From contig JACKBT010000033.1 of the NCBI GenBank assembly GCA_020634415.1, positions 1 through 53,059 on the forward strand: a stretch of DNA of 53,059 nt. Direction: 5' to 3'. Made by a program: the position numbers and the translations under genes. The notes below the pieces were generated by a model. It saw nothing but the letters and a program-made list of their open reading frames with translations. It ran no database searches and was not told where the DNA came from. The stretch comes from Ardenticatenaceae bacterium (GTDB lineage: Bacteria > Chloroflexota > Anaerolineae > Promineifilales > Promineifilaceae). Of the stretch, positions 9,009-16,124 are shown piece after piece; the stretch's first letter is position 1; each line of letters begins with the position of its first letter.

Positions 9009-10394
9009 ATGACAACAAATAACGACACCGAACTGTTTGATGGGATTTTGTGGCTGGTGGAACGGCTGGAGGGCAAGGTTCCTGGGAACTATGATGATCC
9101 TAAGGTGCTGAGCTGGCTGCGGGAGAAGTTTGAGGCGGCGCAGAGTGGTGGGCGGTTGTTTGTGCCGGAGGGGCGAGAGGAGGATGTCTTTGGCCTGTTT
9201 ATTGATGAGTTGTATGGGTTTGGCCCGCTGCAAGTGCTGTTGGATGATGATTCGGTGACGGAGATTATGGTGAATGGGCCGTATTTGACGTATGTGGAGC
9301 AGAACGGCCGTATGGTCAAATCTGATGTTACATTCGCCCATAACGCCCATGTCGAGCGCATCATTCGCAAGATTACAGACCCCTTAGGGCGGGTGATTGA
9401 TGCCGAGAACCCGATGGTAGATGCCCGTATGCCTGACGGTTCGCGGGTGAATGCCGTCGTGCCCCCCTGTGCCATTGATGGCCCCGCTGTCACCATCCGT
9501 AAATATGCCAAAGAGCCGTTAGGCGTACAAGACCTCATCAATTTTGGCAGTATGAGCGAAGATATGGCGAAATTTTTGGAAGCCTGTGTGGTTTCTAAAC
9601 TCAACATTGTGGTGGCCGGTGGCTCTAGCTCTGGTAAAACTACGCTGCTCAATGTGTTGTCTAGCTTCATTCCTGACGGCGAACGCATTGTGACGATTGA
9701 GGATGCGGCGGAGTTGAGCCTGCAACAGCGGCACGTTATCCGCGCCGAGACCAAGAAGAAGGCTAATCGGGAAGATACGGAAGTAACCACTCGTGACCTG
9801 GTAAAGAATGCGCTGCGGATGCGTCCGGATCGCATTATTGTGGGTGAGTGTCGTGGGCCGGAGACGCTGGATATGCTGCAAGCGATGAATACGGGGCATG
9901 ATGGCAGCCTGACGACGACGCACGCCAATACGCCGCGTGATGTGATCTCTCGTTTAGAGACGTTGATTTTGATGGCGGGGATGGATTTGCCTTTGCCGGT
10001 GGTGCGGCAGCAGATTGTATCGGCCGTTCATCTGATTGTGCAGCAGGCGCGGCTGCGGGATGGCACGCGCAAGGTGATGAATATTACGGAAATCATCGGT
10101 ATTGAGGGGGATACGGTGATTGTGCAAGATATTTTCCGCTTTGAGGAGCGGGAGCGGGATGATGAAGGCCACATTAATGGTGAGTTTGTGCCGGGCGGCT
10201 ATCGGCCGCGTTTTGAGGAGGATCTCAAAAATCATGGGTTTGACTTTCCGCCGGAGATGTTCTTGCCGTCGAGTGTGCGCGAACGACGGGTGCGGGAGCA
10301 AGAAGCGAAGCAGCAAGCGCAACAACCGAGACAGCAAAGACAGCAGCAACAGCCGGATAAAAAGGGTGGGTTGTTTGGCCGGACGAAGCGGTAG
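9009..10394 (+). CDS. CpaF/TadA-family type II/IV secretion ATPase (copy 2)
   Basis: This 461-residue paralogue of the preceding gene keeps the same blocks: YGFGPLQVLLDDDSVTEIMVN, DARMPDGSRVNAVVPPCAI, Walker A GGSSSGKTT (K210), IVTIEDAAEL, RMRPDRIIVGECRGPETLDML and TTTHANTPRD. The P-loop has Ser-Ser-Ser where copy 1 has Thr-Gly-Ser, and it differs from copy 1 in its N-terminal 60 residues. The C-terminus carries a Gln/Arg-rich tail (EQEAKQQAQQPRQQRQQQQP) of about 35 residues that copy 1 lacks. Two non-identical subunits could form separate or mixed hexamers. The gene is followed by a good terminator. Confidence 0.92.
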   Translation: MTTNNDTELFDGILWLVERLEGKVPGNYDDPKVLSWLREKFEAAQSGGRLFVPEGREEDVFGLFIDELYGFGPLQVLLDDDSVTEIMVNGPYLTYVEQNGRMVKSDVTFAHNAHVERIIRKITDPLGRVIDAENPMVDARMPDGSRVNAVVPPCAIDGPAVTIRKYAKEPLGVQDLINFGSMSEDMAKFLEACVVSKLNIVVAGGSSSGKTTLLNVLSSFIPDGERIVTIEDAAELSLQQRHVIRAETKKKANREDTEVTTRDLVKNALRMRPDRIIVGECRGPETLDMLQAMNTGHDGSLTTTHANTPRDVISRLETLILMAGMDLPLPVVRQQIVSAVHLIVQQARLRDGTRKVMNITEIIGIEGDTVIVQDIFRFEERERDDEGHINGEFVPGGYRPRFEEDLKNHGFDFPPEMFLPSSVRERRVREQEAKQQAQQPRQQRQQQQPDKKGGLFGRTKR

Positions 10395-10411
10395 GCGTGG
10401 GGTAATTGGGT

Positions 10412-10450
10412 AATTGGTAATTGGAGGGTTGTCCAGTTACCAATTTTTTT
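10412..10450 (+). terminator. Intrinsic terminator after the CpaF pair
   Basis: Arms AATTGGTAATTGG (10412-10424) and CCAGTTACCAATT (10433-10445) pair with one mismatch around an 8-base loop, followed by a run of T. It marks the end of the two-gene CpaF unit. Confidence 0.75.
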
Positions 10451-10504
10451 ATGAGGGGGAACTGGGGGAACTGAGGGGAGCTTGGTCTAAAAGTTGGGTG
10501 GTGG

Positions 10505-10909
10505 TCAGGGTTGGTTGGTGGGGATAACGGCCGTTCCCCGCTGCAACTGCTCCCTATCCAACGTAATCAACGTTTCCCCCAACTGCTGTGCCAAAGCCAC
10601 ATAAACGGCATCACATCCTCGAATACGATGATCGGCAGCAATAACGGCCGCTTGCTCCGCCAAACTTTGCGTGATGGGATAAAGTTGAATAGAGGTTGAA
10701 CGGGATAATTGTTGAATGACCTGATGAGCTAGAGTGGTATTGCCCATGCCTCGGCTCATCGCGGCAGCTACTTCGGCCATCAAAATGACAGGAGCCGAAA
10801 TAACTTTCTTCAAACGTGCCTCTTGCTGAAACCAGGCCACACTAGCCGCATAACCAGGTTCAGTGGGGTTCAACATCGCCACAAAAACGCTGGCATCTAT
10901 CACCGCCAT
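10505..10909 (-). CDS. PIN-domain ribonuclease toxin (VapC-like)
   Basis: The 134-residue protein starts MAVIDASVFVAML with the first acidic residue of the PIN fold. It continues with a conserved Glu in ILMAEVAAAMSRG, then RIRGCDAVYVALAQQ with the second acidic centre, and ends with LGETLITLDREQLQRG, which supplies a further Asp. These residues form the Mg-dependent RNase site of VapC toxins. The start at 10909 overlaps the antitoxin stop by one base (TAATG), so translation is coupled. A longer frame to 10996 merely runs back into the antitoxin gene. An AACGGCCGTT copy lies in the 3' end. Confidence 0.88.
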   Translation of the reverse strand: MAVIDASVFVAMLNPTEPGYAASVAWFQQEARLKKVISAPVILMAEVAAAMSRGMGNTTLAHQVIQQLSRSTSIQLYPITQSLAEQAAVIAADHRIRGCDAVYVALAQQLGETLITLDREQLQRGTAVIPTNQP

Positions 10910-11181
10910 TAGCCCCTCCGTTGCTCCTCTACCAATTCCACCCCAGATTTTGATGAGTGCCAGGCTGCACCAATGGCTGTGGCTAAAGCCGCCCACTCCT
11001 CTAATTCGGTCTCGATAGCCTGCTCTTTCAGGCGGGTTTCGTCGGCCTCTGTTAGGGGAATTAATAAAGCAACTGGTTCGCCGCGCACGGTGATGACGTA
11101 TTCTGCCATCTCCTCACGGACAGTGCGCACGATGCGCGAGGCTTCGTTTTTCAATTCTCGGATGCCGATTTCTGTAGCCAT
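10909..11181 (-). CDS. Phd/YefM-family antitoxin
   Basis: The 90-residue protein begins MATEIGIRELKNEASRIVRT and continues YVITVRGEPVALLIPL, the typical Phd/YefM N-terminal DNA-binding and dimerisation domain. A charged C-terminal half (EADETRLKEQAIETELEEW) would wrap the toxin. It precedes the PIN toxin in a coupled operon. A perfect inverted repeat lies 30 bases upstream of its start and is a probable operator. Confidence 0.88.
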   Translation of the reverse strand: MATEIGIRELKNEASRIVRTVREEMAEYVITVRGEPVALLIPLTEADETRLKEQAIETELEEWAALATAIGAAWHSSKSGVELVEEQRRG

Positions 11182-11210
11182 TTTTCTCCATTACTGCCCT
11201 AAATGGCAGC

Positions 11211-11233
11211 ATGTGGCTACAGTGTAGCCACAT
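11211..11233. promoter_or_regulatory. Probable operator of the Phd/PIN module
   Basis: Perfect 10-base arms ATGTGGCTAC and GTAGCCACAT are separated by AGT. The site lies 30 bases upstream of the antitoxin start. Phd/YefM proteins repress their own operons by binding such palindromes, so autoregulation here is a reasonable inference. Confidence 0.6.
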
Positions 11234-11279
11234 GGAAATTTGCTGTCAAGCGGATATGGCTTTGTTATTGGGGAGAGGG

Positions 11280-11382
11280 GCGGGGGAACGGCCGTTGCCC
11301 ACTGCAACTGCTCCCCATCCAACGAATCAACATCTCCCCTCTGCTCCTCAATCAACTCCACCCCAGATTTTGTCCCGCTCAC
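11280..11382 (-). pseudogene. Decayed chimeric relic of a Phd/PIN module
   Basis: Read on the minus strand from 11382, the frame gives TKSGVELIEEQRGD and then SLDGEQLQWATAV. The first piece matches the C-terminus of the intact antitoxin (SKSGVELVEEQRRG). The second matches the C-terminus of the intact toxin (TLDREQLQRGTAV). The relic is thus the tail of a second antitoxin joined almost directly to the tail of its toxin, with the toxin's first 110 or so codons deleted. The open frame continues to 11191, but past this point it reads into the upstream region of the intact module and is not meaningful. Confidence 0.7.
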
Positions 11383-11876
11383 TCCTGCTGCTTGATTTCT
11401 GCTCTTGCCTCATCATCCATTGGCTCCAATTGCATCGCTTCAAGTGTAGTTAACAAAAAATCCAGCAAGTAGGCTTGCGCTTGATCGATTGCCTTGTTGA
11501 ACTCCTTCCGCCCATATTGATTAAAAATGAATCCCAAAATAGCAAAGATAACTATACCAAACTCTCCCGCGACTACACTCCACAACATTACAATCAATGT
11601 ACCAATCAGGAAAAACAGATACCAAATGTCTGCCCATAACTTGCTTCGCAACCCAATATAGCCTGTAATCTTCGTACCCGTACTAAACGGCCGTAAATTC
11701 CCAAAGAAGTGCACCGTGACGTTGTTTTTTCTATGACGAATCGTGCCAATTTCAAAAGCACTCTTTTTGTCTATAGCTCTAAGCGTGGCATACAAGCCTC
11801 GGTTTGGATCAAAAGCTCCGTTTAGCCGTTCATAACATTCATCAACGCTCAAACTTGTGATAAATCGAAGGGTCAT
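11379..11876 (-). CDS. Hypothetical membrane protein
   Basis: The protein has 165 residues from ATG 11876; a longer start at 11915 is possible. It begins with a soluble domain (about 1-75: MTLRFITSLSVDECYERLNGAF, FHFFG-like strands). One hydrophobic hairpin of two membrane segments follows (about residues 80-115, WYLFFLIGTLIVMLWSVV and GIVIFAILGFIF), then an acidic C-terminal helix. I do not recognise the family. It sits between the relic toxin-antitoxin and the HigBA pair, and it is less GC-rich than the window as a whole, which suggests it arrived with the toxin-antitoxin islet. Confidence 0.6.
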   Translation of the reverse strand: MTLRFITSLSVDECYERLNGAFDPNRGLYATLRAIDKKSAFEIGTIRHRKNNVTVHFFGNLRPFSTGTKITGYIGLRSKLWADIWYLFFLIGTLIVMLWSVVAGEFGIVIFAILGFIFNQYGRKEFNKAIDQAQAYLLDFLLTTLEAMQLEPMDDEARAEIKQQE

Positions 11877-11932
11877 GATGTCTACAATACGAAGGTATGT
11901 GGGGTGTTGTGACAAATAGGCTTAGTCGTTGT

Positions 11933-12163
11933 TTACAAGTTGATTAGTTCTGGCACATGTTCATCTTCATATCGTTCAATCAAGACACCAATCACTTCCA
12001 TTAATGAGGCTAAAGGATGTTCTTCATTTTCTCCGACAAGATCAATCAAAGCATCAAGCAAGGAAACAAGCTTGTTGTAGTCAGCTTCAGTGTGAGGGAC
12101 ACCGACAACCGGAGATAAGGCAGGCCAGGCTCGTTCAATTGTGGCGACTTGTTGGGTTAACAT
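11933..12163 (-). CDS. HigA-like antitoxin, apparently lacking its helix-turn-helix
   Basis: The 76-residue protein contains HTEADYNKLVSLLDALIDL and HPLASLMEVIGVLIERYEDEH. This is the N-terminal toxin-binding segment of the larger HigA antitoxins. Those proteins continue after the ERYEDEH-like helix into an XRE helix-turn-helix of some 60 residues, but here the gene stops within five residues. The sequence beyond the stop gives no continuation I could read in another frame. It starts three bases after the toxin stop, giving a toxin-first operon as in other HigBA pairs. Confidence 0.72.
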   Translation of the reverse strand: MLTQQVATIERAWPALSPVVGVPHTEADYNKLVSLLDALIDLVGENEEHPLASLMEVIGVLIERYEDEHVPELINL

Positions 12164-12166
12164 ATT

Positions 12167-12454
12167 TCATTCTCTCCATTTACCTTTGTCATATTCCTCA
12201 TGGGTCAAAACAGCGCGAATATAAATCTTTTGCCGATTATAATGAATTGCGGCAATCAAGCGTACTTTGTTACCACCAATGTTAAATACCGTCAGCTTAC
12301 CCACCTGATCGGCACTAGGGAAAATAGCCCGTAATTCTACAAAATTGCCAAAATCATGCTGTTTCATGAGCCGATACCAATGCTCAAGACCTGCATAGGC
12401 ATCGGGATACGTCTCAACAAATTCGTTCAATCTTTTCCGCGTAATGATGTGCAT
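12167..12454 (-). CDS. HigB-family mRNA interferase toxin
   Basis: The 95-residue protein follows the HigB pattern throughout: MHIITRKRLNEFVETYPDA, GLEHWYRLMKQHDFGNFVELR, VFNIGGNKVRLIAAIHY and IYIRAVLTHEEYDKGKW. HigB toxins are RelE-fold ribosome-associated RNases, and the VFNIGGNKxRL and HEEYD boxes are their best-conserved segments. It is full length for the family. The following gene encodes a HigA-like partner that seems to lack a DNA-binding domain, so control of this operon may differ from standard HigBA. Confidence 0.88.
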   Translation of the reverse strand: MHIITRKRLNEFVETYPDAYAGLEHWYRLMKQHDFGNFVELRAIFPSADQVGKLTVFNIGGNKVRLIAAIHYNRQKIYIRAVLTHEEYDKGKWRE

Positions 12455-12644
12455 AGACTACAGCAGATACCAATTTGAATACGGCCGTTATTATACCACA
12501 CCCCCATCCCCACAAATCCCCTCATATTTACCACCCCTCTCCCCCAAATTAAGGTATAGTTCGCCATCCCAACGAGGCTGGCTCTTCGCAATTTCCAATC
12601 TCCCAATCTCCAGTCTCCAATCTCAATTTCCCTGGAGGAACATC

Positions 12645-15600
12645 ATGACAAAACTCAATCCTGCTTTATTGAACAGCGTGCAATGGCGCTGTGTCGGGCC
12701 GCCGCGTGGCGGCCGTGTGGTGACTGTGGCCGGGCATCCGCGAGAGACGGCCGTTTTCTACTTCGGTGCCTGTGCTGGCGGTGTCTGGAAGACGGATGAT
12801 GCCGGGCAGTATTGGCACAACATTTCCGATGGCTACTTCAAAACGGCCGCTATCGGCGACATCGCTGTTTCTGAAGCCGACCCCAATGTCATCTACGTGG
12901 GTACGGGCGAACACACCATCCGGCTGGACGTGTCACACGGTGACGGCGTGTACAAAAGCACAGACGGCGGCCAGACCTGGGCCAACGTTGGCCTGCGCGA
13001 CACTCGCCACATCGCCAAAATCCGCATCCATCCCCAAAACCCCGACTTGGTTTACGTGGCCGCGCTCGGCCACGCCTTTGGCACGAACGAGGAGCGGGGC
13101 GTTTTTCGCTCGCGTGACGGCGGCGCGACGTGGGAAAAGGTGCTGTACGTAGACGAGAAAACGGGCGCGGTGGATTTGACTATGGACCCCAATAACCCGC
13201 GCATCCTCTATGCCGCCACCTATCAGATGGTGCGCCACTTTTGGACGCTGGAGAGCGGCGGGCCGGGCAGTGCCATCTACAAAAGCAGCGATGGCGGCGA
13301 CAGTTGGACGAAGATTAGCGATAACCCAGGGCTGCCGGAAGGCACGATGGGGCGCATCGGCGTGGTTGTCTCGCCGGCCCAATCGGGGCGGGTGTGGGCC
13401 ATTATGGATGCCCTGCCCGACGGCGGTGTTTTCCGCTCCGATGATGGCGGGGCGACGTGGCAGTTGCTGAACGACAGCCGCGATTTGCGGGCGCGGCCCT
13501 GGTATTACTGCCACATCTTTGCCGATCCGCAGGACGAGAACACGGTGTACGTGCTAAATTTGCGCATGTGGAAGTCGGTGGATGGCGGCAAGAATTTTGT
13601 AGAGGTCAGCACACCGCATGGGGATAATCATGGGCTGTGGATTGACCCCAACGACCCGCAGCGGATGATTGAGGGCAACGATGGTGGTGCCTGTATCAGC
13701 TTTAATGGCGGCAAGTCCTGGTCTACCATTTACAACCAGATGACGGCGCAATTTTACCATGTGGCCGCCGATAACCAGTTCCCCTATCGGCTGTATGGCA
13801 CGCAGCAGGATAATTCCAGCATTAGCGTGCCCAGCCGCACGGGGTCGGGGGCGATTAGCTGGCAGGATTGTTACGCGGCGGGGACGGGCGAGAGCGGCCA
13901 CATCGCTGTGCATCCTGAGAACCCCAACATTGTGTATGTGGGGGCGTTGGGCAGTTCGCCCGGTGGCGGCGGGCCGCTGCAGCGGTATGATCACAGCACG
14001 GGGCAGATTAAGCTGGTGACGGTGTGGCCGGAGTCCCATCGCGGCTGGGGGGCGGAGTCGTGGAAATATCGCTTCCAGTGGACGTTCCCCATCGCCTTCT
14101 CGCCGCACGACCCGAAGGTGCTGTACACCTGTGCCAATCTGGTTTTCCGCAGCACGGACGAGGGCATGAGCTGGCAGGCCATCAGCCCTGACCTGACGCG
14201 GGCCGACCCAGCCAAGCTGGTGCCATCGGGCGGGCCGGTGACGAAGGATACGACGGGGGCGGAGAATTACGCGACGATCTTTGCTTTTGCCGAGTCGCCG
14301 GTGGCGGCGGGGGTGCTGTGGGCGGGGTCGGATGATGGGCTGGTGCATATTTCGCGGGATGGCGGGGCCAATTGGCAGGCCATCACGCCGCCGGATTTGC
14401 CGGAGTGGACGATGATTAGCATGATTGAGCCATCGCCCCATGAGGCGGGAACGGCGTATGTGGCGGCGACGCGCTATAAGTTGGATGATTATCGGCCGTT
14501 TCTCTACAAGACGAACGATTACGGCGCAACCTGGCAGTTGATTACCAATGGCATCCCCGACGCTGACTTTACGCGGGTGGTGCGGGAAGACCCGGGGCGG
14601 CGGGGGCTGTTGTATGCGGGGACGGAAACGGCCGTCTACGTCTCCTTTGACGATGGGGCGAATTGGCAGTCGTTGCAGGCCAATCTGCCCGTCTGCCCGG
14701 TGTATGATTTGCTGGTGAAGGAGAATGATTTGGTGGCGGCCACACACGGCCGTTCCTTCTGGATTTTGGATGATGTGACCCAGTTGCACCAGATGAGTGA
14801 GGCGATGGCGGGGGAAACGGCCGTTTTGCTGCGCCCGCGTGACACTTACCGCTTGCCCAATGCCCTCTTCACCCGCGCCTTCGACAGCAGCGTACCTGAC
14901 AACAAGCAGTACATGATTATGCTGGGGGTGACGGCGACCTATTACGTGCGCCAGAATGATTTTGGCGAGCGTGAGTATACGATGCTGGATGCGGGGCAAG
15001 ACCCGCCGCAGGGCGTGGCGATTCATTATTACTTTAAGGAGAATCCGGAGAGCGAGGTGACGCTGACGCTGCTGGACGGTGACGGCCATGAGATTCGCAG
15101 TTTCTCTAGCACCAAGCCGGAGGGCGACGACAAGGTGCAAGTGGTGCGGGCGGCGGCGGGGATGAACCGCTTTGTGTGGGATACGCAGTACCCGGATGCG
15201 ACGAAGATTAAGGGGGACACGACGGTGGGGGTGACGGGGCCGATGGCGGCACCGGGTCGTTATCAGGTGCGGCTGGCGGTGGGGGATTGGGCGCAAACGG
15301 CCGATTTCCACATTCTGACTGACCCGCGCATCAAAGCGACGCAGGCTGATTTGGAGGCTAAGTTTAAGCTGATGCTGCAAATTCGGAATAAGCAGTCGGC
15401 GACGCATGAGGCGATTAACCAACTGCGGGATGTGCGCGAGCAGGTGGATGGCTGGTTGAAGCGGGTGAGGGATGAGGCGGTGCGGGCGAAGGGTGAGGGG
15501 TTGAAGGAGGCGTTAACGGCCGTTGAAGAAAACCTCGTCCAAACCAAAGCCAAAACCCGCTCCGACTTCCTCAACTACCCCTCCATGCTGGTCAATAAGC

Positions 15601-15791
15601 TGGCCGACATGCCCAGTGTGATGGCTAGTTCGGATTCGGCCCCCACCAAGCAGACGTATGAGGTCTTCGCCCATCTCTCGGCGCAAATTGATGAGCAGGT
15701 GGACAATTTGCAGGAGATTTTGGCGACGGATGTGCCGGCCTTTAATGCCCTGGTGCAGAAGGCGGGGGTGCCGGCGGTGGTAATGGGGTAA
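12645..15791 (+). CDS. Large BNR/Asp-box propeller protein (sortilin/VPS10-like)
   Basis: The 1048-residue protein contains about ten Asp-box motifs (SxDxGxTW), such as KSTDGGQTW, RSRDGGATW, KSSDGGDSW, RSDDGGATW, RSTDEGMSW and SRDGGANW. They are spread over residues 95-710 and imply two beta-propellers. The remainder has a beta-rich region (about 780-910) and a helical C-terminal domain (LRDVREQVDGWLKRVRDEA, ALTAVEENLVQTKAKTRSDF). It is annotated in many genomes as a glycosyl hydrolase or VPS10-domain protein, but I see no catalytic signature that supports hydrolysis. There is no signal peptide from ATG 12645, which has a GGAGG site 5 bases before ACATC-ATG. The frame upstream to 12444 is repeat-derived and rejected. 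Confidence 0.85.
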   Translation: MTKLNPALLNSVQWRCVGPPRGGRVVTVAGHPRETAVFYFGACAGGVWKTDDAGQYWHNISDGYFKTAAIGDIAVSEADPNVIYVGTGEHTIRLDVSHGDGVYKSTDGGQTWANVGLRDTRHIAKIRIHPQNPDLVYVAALGHAFGTNEERGVFRSRDGGATWEKVLYVDEKTGAVDLTMDPNNPRILYAATYQMVRHFWTLESGGPGSAIYKSSDGGDSWTKISDNPGLPEGTMGRIGVVVSPAQSGRVWAIMDALPDGGVFRSDDGGATWQLLNDSRDLRARPWYYCHIFADPQDENTVYVLNLRMWKSVDGGKNFVEVSTPHGDNHGLWIDPNDPQRMIEGNDGGACISFNGGKSWSTIYNQMTAQFYHVAADNQFPYRLYGTQQDNSSISVPSRTGSGAISWQDCYAAGTGESGHIAVHPENPNIVYVGALGSSPGGGGPLQRYDHSTGQIKLVTVWPESHRGWGAESWKYRFQWTFPIAFSPHDPKVLYTCANLVFRSTDEGMSWQAISPDLTRADPAKLVPSGGPVTKDTTGAENYATIFAFAESPVAAGVLWAGSDDGLVHISRDGGANWQAITPPDLPEWTMISMIEPSPHEAGTAYVAATRYKLDDYRPFLYKTNDYGATWQLITNGIPDADFTRVVREDPGRRGLLYAGTETAVYVSFDDGANWQSLQANLPVCPVYDLLVKENDLVAATHGRSFWILDDVTQLHQMSEAMAGETAVLLRPRDTYRLPNALFTRAFDSSVPDNKQYMIMLGVTATYYVRQNDFGEREYTMLDAGQDPPQGVAIHYYFKENPESEVTLTLLDGDGHEIRSFSSTKPEGDDKVQVVRAAAGMNRFVWDTQYPDATKIKGDTTVGVTGPMAAPGRYQVRLAVGDWAQTADFHILTDPRIKATQADLEAKFKLMLQIRNKQSATHEAINQLRDVREQVDGWLKRVRDEAVRAKGEGLKEALTAVEENLVQTKAKTRSDFLNYPSMLVNKLADMPSVMASSDSAPTKQTYEVFAHLSAQIDEQVDNLQEILATDVPAFNALVQKAGVPAVVMG

Positions 15792-15801
15792 TTGGTTTCC
15801 C

Positions 15802-16049
15802 GTAGGGGCGAGGCATCGGCGGGGTATGCTGGCAATTCACCAATACGCCCCTACGCCGATGCCTCGCCCCCTGCCCGCAATGCCACGAGATTTAAGGGTT
15901 TACCCATACGGCCGTTGTTACATCCAATTGGTGGATGGAAATGTTGGGGATGAATATAGGTGCTGGGTTTGGTGAATAGGGGGCGAGGCATCGCGGTGAG
16001 GGGTGTGTTGGGTAACGATGGGTGATTTCCCGCGATGCCTCGCCCCTAC
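15802..16049. repeat. 248-bp double-hairpin element, copy A
   Basis: The element starts GTAGGGGCGAGGCATCGGCG and ends CGATGCCTCGCCCCTAC, so its ends are inverted repeats. An internal inverted copy of each end makes two hairpins: a left one (GGGGCGAGGCATCGGCG ... CGCCGATGCCTCGCCCC) and a right one (GGGCGAGGCATCGCGG ... CCGCGATGCCTCGCCC). About 110 conserved bases lie between them. It fills most of the 333-base gap between the propeller gene and the NACHT gene. Two further copies occur at 18179 and 19031. Confidence 0.9.
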
Positions 16050-16124
16050 GGACGGCCGTTGTTTTGGAATTTGTGATCTTCCTCTGTACAATTTCTGGTA
16101 CGCCGATTGTTGATCACACCAACC

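Noticed and set aside
12444..12644. Upstream part of the frame of the propeller protein
   Set aside because: It translates spacer words (CCAATCTCC runs) and overlaps the HigB start; ATG 12645 has a GGAGG site.
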